NCBI GenBank assembly: GCA_002841315.1
Contig: PHEW01000009.1
Coordinates: 1-64,000 of the forward strand
Source: Actinobacteria bacterium HGW-Actinobacteria-4
GTDB lineage: Bacteria > Actinomycetota > Actinomycetes > Actinomycetales > Demequinaceae
Length of the DNA stretch: 64,000 nucleotides
Reading direction: 5' to 3'
Shown here: piece by piece, positions 51,618 to 64,000 of the stretch
How positions within the stretch are numbered: position 1 is the first letter of the stretch
How the letters are laid out: every line of letters starts with the position of its first letter
Program-made: the position numbers and the translations under genes
Notes under the pieces: generated by a model
Seen by the model: the letters and a program-made list of their open reading frames with translations, nothing else
Told to the model about the DNA's origin: nothing
Database searches by the model: none

Positions 51618-51879
51618 CCTGGGTTTGGAGGCAGTGTGTAGCGCGCTCGGGGTGCAACCGAATCGGGACGCAGGATGTGGCGCGCACGGCATATATGGGG
51701 CCCACTCCTGCGCGCCAAGAAACACCTGCGTGGGTCAGGCCCAGTCGCGGCACGCACCCGGCGAGGGCTTGACTTCCATCACGATGGGTGGGTGAGAGCC
51801 AGCGCTCGCGAAAGCATGGGTGCCCGACGCGGTGACATGGTGGACGCTATCGTCCGGCTCGAGTGCGATGGCGGCGCCC
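51618..51879. other. Non-genic stretch between glgE and the galT remnant
   Basis: About 260 bp with no credible gene. On the minus strand a stop-free frame (about 51885 down to 51735) reads FEGAAIALEPDDSVHHVTAS and onward with plausible composition, directly after the galT remnant, but has no start or recognisable homology. It may be further decayed coding sequence. Confidence 0.35.
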
Positions 51880-52459
51880 TCAAATCCTCGCCATGGATGG
51901 GCTGGGCGATTCATCGAGTGTGCCGACAGCTCGCAGCAGCGCTGGCGCGATGACGGCAAGCTCTGAGCGTTCCGCGAGCGAGGTCTCGGATAGGAGGCCG
52001 ATCTGCCTATGCGGAAGCACGGTGATCTCGAGGGGCCACCGCGCGGCGAACGGCACGAACCCTTGGCGCACACCCGGCATGCTGGACAACTCGTTGGTGC
52101 GGTGTGCCCAGGCCTCAATCGCGGTGCGCATGCGAAGCGTGCTGAGCTCTCCGAGCGAGCCTGTTGCCGAGGGGCTGTAGCTGAGGACTTCGCGGCGGCC
52201 GCCAGCGACCGCGTCGCATCGAGGCGCGCTGGCGGCAGGTGGACGCGTTCTTGCCGCGCCGTGGCGACTGCGACCCAGTCGCCAGAAGGGGATCGAAGCG
52301 CATGGTGGCGGTTGCCGGGCATTCGGGGAATGCGCGGGCGTCGACTCGCCGCGTAGGAGCGAGTCTGGATACGGGGTCATCGAAGTACGACAACGGGCGA
52401 CCATCGGCGAGCGCGGTCATACACACCGCTTGACTGGGAGCGATCTCAGTTCTGGCCAT
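51880..52459 (-). pseudogene. galT: Degenerate galactose-1-phosphate uridylyltransferase
   Basis: Three minus-strand pieces in different frames read in order as a GalT. Piece 1 (52459 to ~52284) has LADGRPLSYFDDP and TATMRFDPLL. Piece 2 (~52283 to ~52200) continues GDWVAVATARQERVHLPP; a one-base loss separates them. Piece 3 (~52200 to 51880) reads REVLSYSPSATGSLGELS, AIEAWAHRTNELSSMPGVRQ, then jumps to GFVPFAARWPLEITVLPHR near 52062. Both the zinc CxxC region and the catalytic HPH motif are deleted, so it cannot be active. About 193 codons remain of roughly 350-380. Confidence 0.82.
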
Positions 52460-52601
52460 CGGATCGGATGTTGCGCCACGGGCCCGGCGCAAGGCGTTCC
52501 TGTGGCATTCTTATGTGAACGGTCTCATGTACGCCTCGCCATGGGCGGTCGAGTGATCGTGCAGTACGCGAGATACTGGTAGTCGCGAGAGAGGAACAGG
52601 C
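52460..52601. promoter_or_regulatory. Divergent region between galT remnant and lacI
   Basis: 140 bp. It contains TGAACGGTCTCA (52516-52527), whose right half GGTCTCA equals half of the operator at the GH42 promoter (CGGTCTCAG on its other strand); the left half TGAA also fits, with two bases fewer between. It is a likely autoregulatory site, and once would have controlled galT too. Confidence 0.45.
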
Positions 52602-53615
52602 GTGGCGCAGAACGATCGACGGCGGCCTACTATCCAAGATGTTGCCCGAGAAGCCGGGGTCTCGCGAGCGACGGTGTCGAGAGTGCTCAACGGCGGAGTG
52701 TGGGTGTCTGGCGACGCGCTTGCGAGTGTCGAGAAGGCCATCAAGAAGACTGGTTACCGCATCAATCCCCACGCGCGGTCGTTGGCGACTCGCAGGGCTG
52801 GCTCGGTCGCGCTACTCCTCACCGAGTCGTACGAGCGCTTCTTTGAAGACCCCAACTTCTCGCTGATCATGCGCTCGGCGGCAACGGCTTTGGCTGAGCA
52901 TGACTACCCACTGGTCTTGATCCTCGCCGACACTGAGGTCGAGCAGCGCCGAGCCGTCAACTTCTTGACCGGCGGCCACGTAGACGGCGCCCTGTTGCTC
53001 TCTGCGCATCGAGGCAGGCAAGGGTTCCTTGACGACCTCATCGAGGCAGAGGTGCCGCTGATCGCGGGTGGCGTCCCGTTGGGTTTCGAGAACCGTGTGG
53101 CGTACGTCCAGGCGGACGATATTGATGGCGCACGGGTGATGACTCGCTACTTGCTCGGCTTGGGGCGCACCAACATTGCACACATCACTGGGCCGCAAGA
53201 CACGTCCGGCGGCGCTGGCCGGCTGGCTGGCTATCGAGAGGTGATGGGCGCGGCACTCAATGAAGACTTGGTGGCGTACGGAGACTATTCGCGCGCGAGC
53301 GGCGCAGCCGCGATGTCGGAACTGTTGGCGCGCGGTGTCGCGATCGACGCCGTCTTTGCTGGGAACGACCTGATGGCTGCCGGCGCGATGAGCGTCTTGG
53401 CTGAGGCTGGAATCTCAGTTCCCGAGACTATTGCGCTGGCGGGCTTCGACGACGCTCCGGTGGCCGTTGAGACGAGCCCCGCGCTCACCACGATGCGCCA
53501 GCCATTTGAGCGCATCGCCACGGAGATGGTGCGGCTCCTCCTTGACATGATTGACGGTCGGAGTCCGGCACGCGTGAGCTTGTCCACGGAACTTGTGGTG
53601 CGCGAGTCCGCGTAG
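52602..53615 (+). CDS. LacI-family regulator of the galactan locus
   Basis: 337 aa from GTG, with GAGAGGAAC upstream. DNA-binding domain PTIQDVAREAGVSRATVSRVLNGG plus hinge GYRINPHARSLATRRAG, then a sugar-binding core (VFAGNDLMAAGAMSVLAEAGISVPETIALAGFDDAPVA). It precedes the GH42-importer-GH53 genes in the same direction, so galactose or a beta-1,4-galacto-oligosaccharide is the likely inducer. Operator-like sites lie before it and before the GH42 gene. Confidence 0.86.
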   Translation: MAQNDRRRPTIQDVAREAGVSRATVSRVLNGGVWVSGDALASVEKAIKKTGYRINPHARSLATRRAGSVALLLTESYERFFEDPNFSLIMRSAATALAEHDYPLVLILADTEVEQRRAVNFLTGGHVDGALLLSAHRGRQGFLDDLIEAEVPLIAGGVPLGFENRVAYVQADDIDGARVMTRYLLGLGRTNIAHITGPQDTSGGAGRLAGYREVMGAALNEDLVAYGDYSRASGAAAMSELLARGVAIDAVFAGNDLMAAGAMSVLAEAGISVPETIALAGFDDAPVAVETSPALTTMRQPFERIATEMVRLLLDMIDGRSPARVSLSTELVVRESA

Positions 53616-53717
53616 CCTCCGTGCTGCAGCCCCAGGGGCGACTCACTCTTGCAGGGTCTCCGGACATGGGCGCCAGACTGTGCGCGGTTACAGTTCGGTA
53701 AAGAATCTCCGCCTGAC

Positions 53718-53748
53718 TTGACGCGTGCCTAGTGGTGCGGCCTAGACT
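53718..53748 (+). promoter_or_regulatory. Promoter of the galactan operon
   Basis: TTGACG (-35, 53718-53723), a 19-bp spacer and TAGACT (-10, 53743-53748). The spacer is longer than the usual 17. Transcription would start about 53755, leaving a ~65-nt leader before the GH42 start. Confidence 0.6.
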
Positions 53749-53763
53749 GAGACCGGTTTCAGT
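53746..53763. promoter_or_regulatory. LacI-family operator at the galactan promoter
   Basis: ACTGAGACCGGTTTCAGT is an 18-bp palindrome with a single imperfect pair and a central CCGG. It overlaps the -10 box and the expected transcription start, a position suited to repression by the LacI-type protein encoded just upstream. Confidence 0.72.
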
Positions 53764-53822
53764 CAATGATGAGAAACTGGGTTGCTCGAGGCGCCCTGGA
53801 GCTCACGATCCAACGGAGTGTC

Positions 53823-55892
53823 ATGAGAGCAAAGACCTGGCCCACGATTGCTGGCCTCGCGTATGGCGGCGACTACAACCCTGAGCAATGGCCCAGGGAG
53901 GTGTGGGATGAAGATGTGCGCTTGATGCGCGAGGCGGGAGTCTCGCTCGTGAGCGTTGGAATCTTCTCGTGGGCACTCCTCGAGCCCCGCCAAGGGGAGT
54001 TCGACTTTGGATGGCTCGACGAGTTGATTGACCTGCTCCACGCCAACGACATCTCCGTTGACCTGGGCACGCCTACCGCGTCCCCTCCCGCGTGGTTCTT
54101 TGTCGCGAACCCGGACGCGAGGGTCATCTCGCGGGACGGCAGGGTGATGGGCTTCGGCTCGCGCGGCATGGCATCGCACAGCGCGCCCGCCTATAGAGAC
54201 GCAGCCGTGCGGATCGCAACGGAGCTCGCACGCCGCTATGGCAAGCACCCGGCAGTGGTCATGTGGCACGTCCATAACGAGTACGGAGTTCCCGTGGGTG
54301 AGGACTTTTCACCCGCTGCCGTCACAGCCTTTCGGGCGTGGCTGCACCACAAGTACGGGTCGCTCGAAGCCCTCAATGCGGCGTGGGGGACTGCGTTCTG
54401 GGGGCAGCGCTACGGCGTGTGGGAGCACATTGGCGCACCCGCAGTCGCCCCCTCGGTGGTGAACCCGGCGCAGCGGCTGGACTTCGCGCGCTTCACTGAT
54501 CACCAACTGCGCCAGTGCTTTGTTGCGGAGAGGGACGCGATCCGCGCACACTCTGAGTACCCCATCACCACCAACTTCATGGCTAACCAGAGCTTCACCA
54601 CAGACTTGTGGGCTTGGGCGCGGGAACTCGACATCGTGTCGAACGACCACTACCTCACGGCGGCGGATCCCGATGGGCACATCGGTCTCGCACTCGCGGC
54701 GGACCTTACTCGTTCTGTGGCACGCGGGGCTCCTTGGATGCTGATGGAGCACTCGACGTCAGCCGTGAACTGGCAGCCCCGAAACGTGGCGAAGCGCGCG
54801 GGAGAGATGGCGCGCAACTCCCTGGCTCACCTGGCCCGCGGAGCGGACGCGATTCTGTTCTTTCAATGGCGCGCATCGCGTTCCGGTGCGGAGAAGTTTC
54901 ATTCCGCGATGATCCCGCACGCGGGCACGAACTCGCGAGTGTGGCGCGAGGTCGTCGACTTGGGGGCCACGCTCGGTGCGCTGGCTGATGTCCGCGACTC
55001 GCGCGTGAGTGCTGAGGTCGCCATCCTGTGGGACCCGGAGTCGATCTGGGCGCAAGGGCTCGAATGGCACCCCACGGTGGACCACAGCACGGGCGATGCG
55101 GTGCGCACCTACTACGAGCGGTTGTGGCGCGATGGGATCACGGTCGACTTTGTCCACCCTAGTGATGACCTGTCGAGGTATCGCCTTGTCGTCGCACCCG
55201 CCCTCTATCTCCTCACCGCGCAGCACGCGCAGCGGCTCAATTCCTACGTAGCTGACGGCGGAACATTGGTGGTGTCGTACTTCTCGGCCATCGTCAATGA
55301 ACACGACGCCGTGCACTCGGGCCCGTTCGGTTCAGTGCTCGCGGAGTCTCTCGGTGTGGTGGTGGAGGAGTGGCTACCCATGCGCATGGGCGAGAAGGCC
55401 TACCTGACGTGGCATGCCACGGCTGGCGCTGCGATTGAGTGCGACGTCTGGCAAGAAGACCTGCGACTCGAGGGCGCGCAGGCGATGGCGACCTACGCCT
55501 CGGGGCCCGCGGCCGAGCGCCCCGCCATCACGCGCCACGGATACGGCGCGGGCGCGGGATGGTACGTGAGCACGCGCATGGCTGTCAGCGAGCTTGCGCA
55601 AGTGATGCGCGCGGCCTACGCCGATGCAGGCATCGCGGTGTCCGGCTATGCCGAGTCGCTCGAGGTCGTCACTCGTCATGGACTTGATGCTGACTACGTC
55701 TTCGCGATCAACCATGGCGACGCGCCAGCGTCCATGGTGATCGAAGGCACCCAACTTGTTGCCAATGTTCCAGTTGACGGCAACGTCTCGATTCCCGCGG
55801 GAGAAGTGGTCGTCGTGCGATCCCCGCGCCCGGTTGAAGGGGGTGATGGTCAGCGACGAGAGCGGCCCGATGCCGTGATCAACTCCCGTTAG
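53823..55892 (+). CDS. ganA: GH42 beta-galactosidase
   Basis: 689 aa, no signal peptide, so cytosolic. It removes galactose from imported beta-1,4-galacto-oligosaccharides. LAYGGDYNPEQWP is the GH42 N-terminal motif; acid/base Glu about residue 153 in WHVHNEYG and nucleophile Glu about 309 in WMLMEHSTSAVNW. A trimerisation domain and small C-terminal beta domain follow. The frame reaches back to 53766, but ATG 53823 has ACGGAG upstream and fits GH42 starts. Matches Bacillus GanA in role. Confidence 0.92.
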   Translation: MRAKTWPTIAGLAYGGDYNPEQWPREVWDEDVRLMREAGVSLVSVGIFSWALLEPRQGEFDFGWLDELIDLLHANDISVDLGTPTASPPAWFFVANPDARVISRDGRVMGFGSRGMASHSAPAYRDAAVRIATELARRYGKHPAVVMWHVHNEYGVPVGEDFSPAAVTAFRAWLHHKYGSLEALNAAWGTAFWGQRYGVWEHIGAPAVAPSVVNPAQRLDFARFTDHQLRQCFVAERDAIRAHSEYPITTNFMANQSFTTDLWAWARELDIVSNDHYLTAADPDGHIGLALAADLTRSVARGAPWMLMEHSTSAVNWQPRNVAKRAGEMARNSLAHLARGADAILFFQWRASRSGAEKFHSAMIPHAGTNSRVWREVVDLGATLGALADVRDSRVSAEVAILWDPESIWAQGLEWHPTVDHSTGDAVRTYYERLWRDGITVDFVHPSDDLSRYRLVVAPALYLLTAQHAQRLNSYVADGGTLVVSYFSAIVNEHDAVHSGPFGSVLAESLGVVVEEWLPMRMGEKAYLTWHATAGAAIECDVWQEDLRLEGAQAMATYASGPAAERPAITRHGYGAGAGWYVSTRMAVSELAQVMRAAYADAGIAVSGYAESLEVVTRHGLDADYVFAINHGDAPASMVIEGTQLVANVPVDGNVSIPAGEVVVVRSPRPVEGGDGQRRERPDAVINSR

Positions 55893-55948
55893 ATCCACCG
55901 TGGGCGGGGCACACCGGCTCCGCACCACGCTTCTTGAAAGGCAAGGAT

Positions 55949-57187
55949 ATGCGAAACACGATTGCTTGGGGAGCCGCTGTTGTGGCGTCCGCTTTGATTC
56001 TCTCGGCATGCGGGGGCGGCACAGCCGAGCCCACGTCGACCGATGCCGGCCCTGGTGTCGACAACTCTGGGATCGAGTTGACCATTTGGGTCGACGCGAA
56101 CCGCGAGCCCGCTGTTGCGGCCGCTGCCCAGCTGTTCGAAGCTGAAACCGGCGCTACCGTCGTCTTGGTTCAGAAGAACTTTGAAGACTTGCGTACCGAC
56201 TTCATCGCCCAGGTTCCCACCGGCGAGGGTCCTGACATCACCATCGGAGCTCACGACTGGACCGGGGCCTTTGTGACTGCGGGCGTGGTGAACACCGTGG
56301 ACATTGGCGACAAGGCGGCTGACTTCGAGCAAGTCGCTCTCGACGCGTTCTCCTACGACGGCCAACTTTATGGCCTTCCCTATGCGCTCGAAACGATCGC
56401 GCTGATCCAGAACGTTGACCTGGTCGGCACCGACGCTCCGGCGACGTTCGAGGACATGATCGCTACTGGCCTTGCCGCTGGCACCGACCGGCCCTTTGTA
56501 ATCAACGTGGGCGCAGGCGGCGACGGATACACCAGTTACGGTTTCCAGACTTCGTTTGGCGCCCCGGTGTTCGTGCAAGAAGCCGATGGCTCGTACACGA
56601 GCGAAGTCGGCATGGGCGGCCCCGATGGAGTCGCCTTCGCCACCTGGCTGTCGGAGAACGGCATGGCCGGCAACGGCTACTTCAGCACGGACGTCGACTA
56701 CGACATCAACCAGAGCCTGTTCTCTGAAGGTGCCGCGCCGTACACGATCCAGGGGCCGTGGGCCATTGGTACGTACACCGATGCAGGTGTCAACGTTGCC
56801 GTGAACCCCATCCCGTCGGCTGGCGGCGGAACAGCTGCTCCGTTCGTTGGTGTGCAGGGCTTCTACGTGAGCTCGCAGAGCCAAAACACTCTGCTCGCGA
56901 ACGAGTTCTTGATCACCTACATCGCCACTGAAGAAGCTCAGCGTGCGCTCTACGACGCCGACCCGCGGATCCCGGCCTACATTGCGGTTGCCGAGCAGGT
57001 CGCTTCCGACCCGATCGTCGCGGGCTTCATCGCTTCGGCACAGAACGGTGTGCCGATGCCGTCGATTCCTGAGATGGGTTCCGTGTGGGACTTCTGGAAC
57101 GCTGCTGAAGCGGCGATCGTCTCTGGTGCCGACCCGGAGTCAACGTGGCTGCAGATGATTGCGGACCTCGAGGCTGCGATTAGCTAG
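55949..57187 (+). CDS. ganS: Sugar ABC transporter solute-binding lipoprotein (galacto-oligosaccharide)
   Basis: 412 aa. Lipobox LILSACGGG gives surface anchoring. The mature protein is a MalE-like binding protein (IELTIWVDANREPAVAAAAQLFEAETGATVVLV, GEGPDITIGAHDWTGAF, YAVVVE-type hinges such as FVGVQGFYVSSQS). Between GH42 and MalF/MalG-type permeases it should bind beta-1,4-galacto-oligosaccharides like GanS. ATG 55949 has AAGG upstream; a TTG five codons earlier is less likely. Confidence 0.88.
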   Translation: MRNTIAWGAAVVASALILSACGGGTAEPTSTDAGPGVDNSGIELTIWVDANREPAVAAAAQLFEAETGATVVLVQKNFEDLRTDFIAQVPTGEGPDITIGAHDWTGAFVTAGVVNTVDIGDKAADFEQVALDAFSYDGQLYGLPYALETIALIQNVDLVGTDAPATFEDMIATGLAAGTDRPFVINVGAGGDGYTSYGFQTSFGAPVFVQEADGSYTSEVGMGGPDGVAFATWLSENGMAGNGYFSTDVDYDINQSLFSEGAAPYTIQGPWAIGTYTDAGVNVAVNPIPSAGGGTAAPFVGVQGFYVSSQSQNTLLANEFLITYIATEEAQRALYDADPRIPAYIAVAEQVASDPIVAGFIASAQNGVPMPSIPEMGSVWDFWNAAEAAIVSGADPESTWLQMIADLEAAIS

Positions 57188-57194
57188 ATCCACT

Positions 57195-57238
57195 GTTGTC
57201 CTGGGCGGATTGCCGCACGGTAATCCGCCCAGGACAAC
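57195..57238 (+). terminator. Strong 17-bp hairpin after the solute-binding-protein gene
   Basis: GTTGTCCTGGGCGGATT (57195-57211) and its exact complement (57222-57238) flank a 10-nt loop, 8 bp past the stop codon and 46 bp before the next start. No T-tract follows. As with rhaS, it probably shields the upstream mRNA and lowers downstream expression (inference). Confidence 0.8.
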
Positions 57239-57284
57239 CACCTGCTAGCCCCACGAAGGCCACCGAACTCAAGGAGGAGACGCG

Positions 57285-58904
57285 ATGAGCGTTCGGCCAT
57301 CTCACGCCACGACCGGCGCCGGTCGACCATCACCTGCGGGCGAGCCGCACTCGCGCCAGTGGCGCGGCCTCGGCATTGGGTTCTTGATCAAGCTGCTACT
57401 GATGGGCATTGTCAACGCTCTGGGCGTTGCGGTCGTCCTCGCCGCCTGGGCGTCGGAGTCCTGGGCAATTCTTGGCGCCATGGTCGTGATCGTGGTGGTG
57501 GTGGACTGGATCTACTTCTCCAAGCGCGCACTTCCACTCAAGTACCTGACCCCCGGCCTCATCTTCCTCGCTATCTTCCAACTCTTCACGATGGCGTACA
57601 CAGGCTATGTCGCCTTCACGAACTACGGCACCGGCCACGCGGGATCGCAGACGCAAGCGGTTGACGCGCTCCTCATCCAGAACGAACGCAGGCTCGAGAC
57701 TTCGCCGTCATTCGTGTTGTCCATCGTGCGCGATGGCGACGAACTCGGCTTCGCGATCGTCGTCGACGGCGCGGTACGCGTGGGATCTCCAGAGTCTCCC
57801 TTGACCGAGGCACCTGACGCCGAGGTCGACCAGGCGGGTCGGGTCGTGTCACTGCCAGATTGGGAGGTCGTGAGCCGCGCCGAGCTGCTCAGCGACCGGG
57901 GACTTCAGCAAGCAGTCGTCGACCTGCGCGTGCCCGTTTCCGATGAGCCCGAAGACGGCTCCATCCGCACCAGGGAGGGCTCCACCGGTGCGATATATCG
58001 ATCCGTGCTGGAGTGGGACCCTGACGCACAGACGATGACCAACGTCGACACCGGAACCGTGTACTCCGTGACTGACCGCGGCAGGTTCGAGGCACCCGAC
58101 GGAACACAGTTGCCGGTGGGGTGGTACGTCACGGTCGGGTTTGAGAACTTCACTCGCGCCGTCACCGACAGCAACTACTCGACGCCGTTGTTGAGGGTCG
58201 CCGGGTGGACGTTCGCTTTCGCGATACTGACCGTGTTGTCGAGCTTCATCCTTGGCTTGATCCTCGCGATTGTGTACAACGACCCACGCGTGCGCGGGCG
58301 CAAGTTCATTCGCACGTTGTTCATCTTGCCGTACGCCTTCCCCGCGTTCATGTCGGGGCTGTTGTGGCGCGGCATGTTGAATCCGGAGTACGGGATCATC
58401 AACGAGTTCTTCTTCATGGACGCGTACATCCCCTGGCTGAGTGATCCTTGGCTCGCCAAGTTTGCAATCCTCTACGTCAACCTCTGGCTCAGTTACCCCT
58501 ATTGGTTCCTGGTTTGTACCGGTGCGCTACAGGCGCTGCCCACGGAGACCATGGAGGCCGCGCGGATCGACGGAGCCGGGCGCTGGCGCACGTTCCGATC
58601 CGTCACGATGCCGCTCATCACCGTCTCGACCGCTCCACTCGCGATTGCGTCGTTCGCCTTCAACTTCAACAACTTCACGCTGATCTACTTCTTGACCGAG
58701 GGGAGACCGCGCTTCACCGATACCTCTGCGCCGCTGGGCCACACGGATATCCTCATTTCCGCCATCTATCAGATCTCGGGAGTGGCAGGCGGGCGCGCAG
58801 ACTACGGCTTGGCAAGCGCGCTCTCGATCATCGTGTTCATTGTGGTGGGTGCCATTTCAGCGCTCGCGTTCCGCCAGACCCGCAAGCTCGAGGAGATGAA
58901 CTGA
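57285..58904 (+). CDS. ganP: MalF-type ABC transporter permease (galacto-oligosaccharide)
   Basis: 539 aa. AAGGAGGAGACGCG precedes the ATG. Three N-terminal helices, a large extracytoplasmic domain (~residues 120-295, MalF P2-like) and the permease core. The EAA loop reads METMEAARIDGAGRWRTFRSVTMPLI. It pairs with the next permease. The big external loop is typical of MalF/GanP. No ATPase gene is nearby, so a shared MsmX/MsiK-type ATPase must power it. Confidence 0.9.
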   Translation: MSVRPSHATTGAGRPSPAGEPHSRQWRGLGIGFLIKLLLMGIVNALGVAVVLAAWASESWAILGAMVVIVVVVDWIYFSKRALPLKYLTPGLIFLAIFQLFTMAYTGYVAFTNYGTGHAGSQTQAVDALLIQNERRLETSPSFVLSIVRDGDELGFAIVVDGAVRVGSPESPLTEAPDAEVDQAGRVVSLPDWEVVSRAELLSDRGLQQAVVDLRVPVSDEPEDGSIRTREGSTGAIYRSVLEWDPDAQTMTNVDTGTVYSVTDRGRFEAPDGTQLPVGWYVTVGFENFTRAVTDSNYSTPLLRVAGWTFAFAILTVLSSFILGLILAIVYNDPRVRGRKFIRTLFILPYAFPAFMSGLLWRGMLNPEYGIINEFFFMDAYIPWLSDPWLAKFAILYVNLWLSYPYWFLVCTGALQALPTETMEAARIDGAGRWRTFRSVTMPLITVSTAPLAIASFAFNFNNFTLIYFLTEGRPRFTDTSAPLGHTDILISAIYQISGVAGGRADYGLASALSIIVFIVVGAISALAFRQTRKLEEMN

Positions 58905-58906
58905 CT

Positions 58907-59788
58907 ATGGCTATCAGTCGAGCAACGAAGACACCCGCGACCCGCTTGAGCCGTTGGTGGGCGGAGGTCGGATGGAAGTATCCGCTCGCGTTGCTGGTGT
59001 TCTTCTATGCGGCGTCTCCATTGGTGTACGTGGTGTCGGCATCGCTCGCGCAGCGTGGAACGTTGGCAGGCACGGCACGACTCTTCGCGTCCATCAGCCC
59101 TAACAACTACGAGAACCTCAACAACACAGCCTTCTGGAGTTGGGTTGTGAACACGCTCATCATTGGCGGCTCGACGGCCTTCGGGGCGGTGCTGATGGGG
59201 GCTGCTGCTGCGTACGCCTTCTCCCGGTTCAGGTTCCGGGGCCGGCGCACAAGCCTGACCTCGTTGCTGATCATTCAGATGTTCCCGCAGACGGTTGCGT
59301 TCGTCGCGGTGTTCCTGTTGCTGATCTCCTTGGGACGAGTTACGCCGTTGCTGGGGATTAACTCGACGGTAGCGCTCATCTGCGTGTACCTCGGCGGCGC
59401 CCTGGGTGCGAACACCTTTCTCATGTTTGGGTTCTTCAACTCCATTCCCAAGGAGATTGACGAATCCGCCAAGATCGATGGCGCCACTCACGCCCAGATC
59501 TTCTGGAAGATCATCATGCCGCTTGTGACGCCGGTGCTCGCCGTGGTGGGCTTGCTCGCCTTCATCGGGGTGTTCGGGGACTTCATTCTCGCGAGAATCA
59601 TCCTCACGTCTGAACACAACTGGACGCTCGCGGTGGGTATGTATCAGTGGGTATCTGCGGAGCTTTCCGCAAACTGGGGCTTGTTCGCGGCGGGTGCCGT
59701 GGTCGCATCGCTCCCAGTCCTGGTGCTGTTCCTCGCACTCCAGAAGTACATTGTGGGCGGGTTGACCGCCGGCTCGGTGAAGGGGTAG
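58907..59788 (+). CDS. ganQ: MalG-type ABC transporter permease (galacto-oligosaccharide)
   Basis: 293 aa, six membrane helices. EAA loop IPKEIDESAKIDGATHAQIFWKIIMPLVTPV, and the typical MalG start after a basic N-terminus. ATG 58907 is 2 bp after the previous stop. Forms the importer channel with the MalF-type subunit. Its stop is followed directly by the GTG of the first GH53 gene. Confidence 0.92.
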   Translation: MAISRATKTPATRLSRWWAEVGWKYPLALLVFFYAASPLVYVVSASLAQRGTLAGTARLFASISPNNYENLNNTAFWSWVVNTLIIGGSTAFGAVLMGAAAAYAFSRFRFRGRRTSLTSLLIIQMFPQTVAFVAVFLLLISLGRVTPLLGINSTVALICVYLGGALGANTFLMFGFFNSIPKEIDESAKIDGATHAQIFWKIIMPLVTPVLAVVGLLAFIGVFGDFILARIILTSEHNWTLAVGMYQWVSAELSANWGLFAAGAVVASLPVLVLFLALQKYIVGGLTAGSVKG

Positions 59789-61759
<1,971 letters not shown>

Positions 61760-61776
61760 CGGCAAACCATTAGTCA

Positions 61777-64000
<2,224 letters not shown>

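Noticed and set aside
51735-52322. 195-aa minus-strand frame as an intact gene
   Set aside because: Only the segment near its start resembles GalT; the GalT continuation lies in other frames, so it is a piece of a pseudogene, not an intact gene.

Overview
The window is a contiguous piece of a high-GC Gram-positive (Actinomycetota) chromosome, most likely of the Micrococcales. The signs are gene content and order: a prfA-prmC-tsaC-wecA-atpIBEFHAGDC block, an actinobacterial Rho with a long Asn/Gln/Arg-rich N-terminal insert, the mismatch endonuclease NucS, GlgE maltosyltransferase, a fused rhamnulose-1-phosphate aldolase/lactaldehyde dehydrogenase, and many start codons 6-7 nt behind a TANNNT box (leaderless layout). 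The genus cannot be fixed from sequence reading alone. Coding density is very high, and no rRNA, IS element, prophage or CRISPR array was seen.

Region 1 (1-12.9 kb): tRNA-Arg(CCG) with its terminator, then a complete minus-strand L-rhamnose regulon (rhaM; rhaT-P-Q-S ABC importer; rhaI isomerase; bifunctional rhaD; rhaB kinase; lldD). It can import L-rhamnose and convert it to glycerone phosphate plus pyruvate. A divergent LacI-type regulator (11.8-12.9 kb) and a LacI-like palindrome before rhaT suggest rhamnose-responsive repression.

Region 2 (12.9-22.6 kb): a metallo-hydrolase, argS-lysA, two small charged proteins, hom-thrC-thrB, a DUF559-type nuclease-like protein and a GNAT acetyltransferase. 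Region 3 (22.6-37 kb): rho, rpmE, prfA, prmC, tsaC, wecA, the whole F1Fo ATP synthase operon, then nucS. AtpD has a basic Lys/Ala/Thr-rich N-terminal extension and AtpC is very short.

Region 4 (37-45.8 kb): a GH1 beta-glucosidase behind a perfect LacI-type operator, two alpha/beta hydrolases, a long DivIVA-like coiled-coil protein, a membrane protein plus lipoprotein pair and a YbbN-like protein. Region 5 (45.8-51.6 kb): minus-strand glgE-treS-glgB for trehalose to alpha-glucan conversion; the maltokinase linking TreS to GlgE is not in the window.

Region 6 (51.6-64 kb): a beta-1,4-galactan locus resembling Bacillus ganSPQAB: LacI regulator, GH42 beta-galactosidase, solute-binding lipoprotein, two permeases and two tandem GH53 endo-galactanases, the second cut by the window end. 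Divergent from the LacI gene lies a decayed, multiply frameshifted and internally deleted galT (galactose-1-phosphate uridylyltransferase). Operator-like palindromes sit at the GH42 promoter and in the lacI/galT divergent region. Long hairpins follow both solute-binding-protein genes in the window (rhaS and the galactan one).
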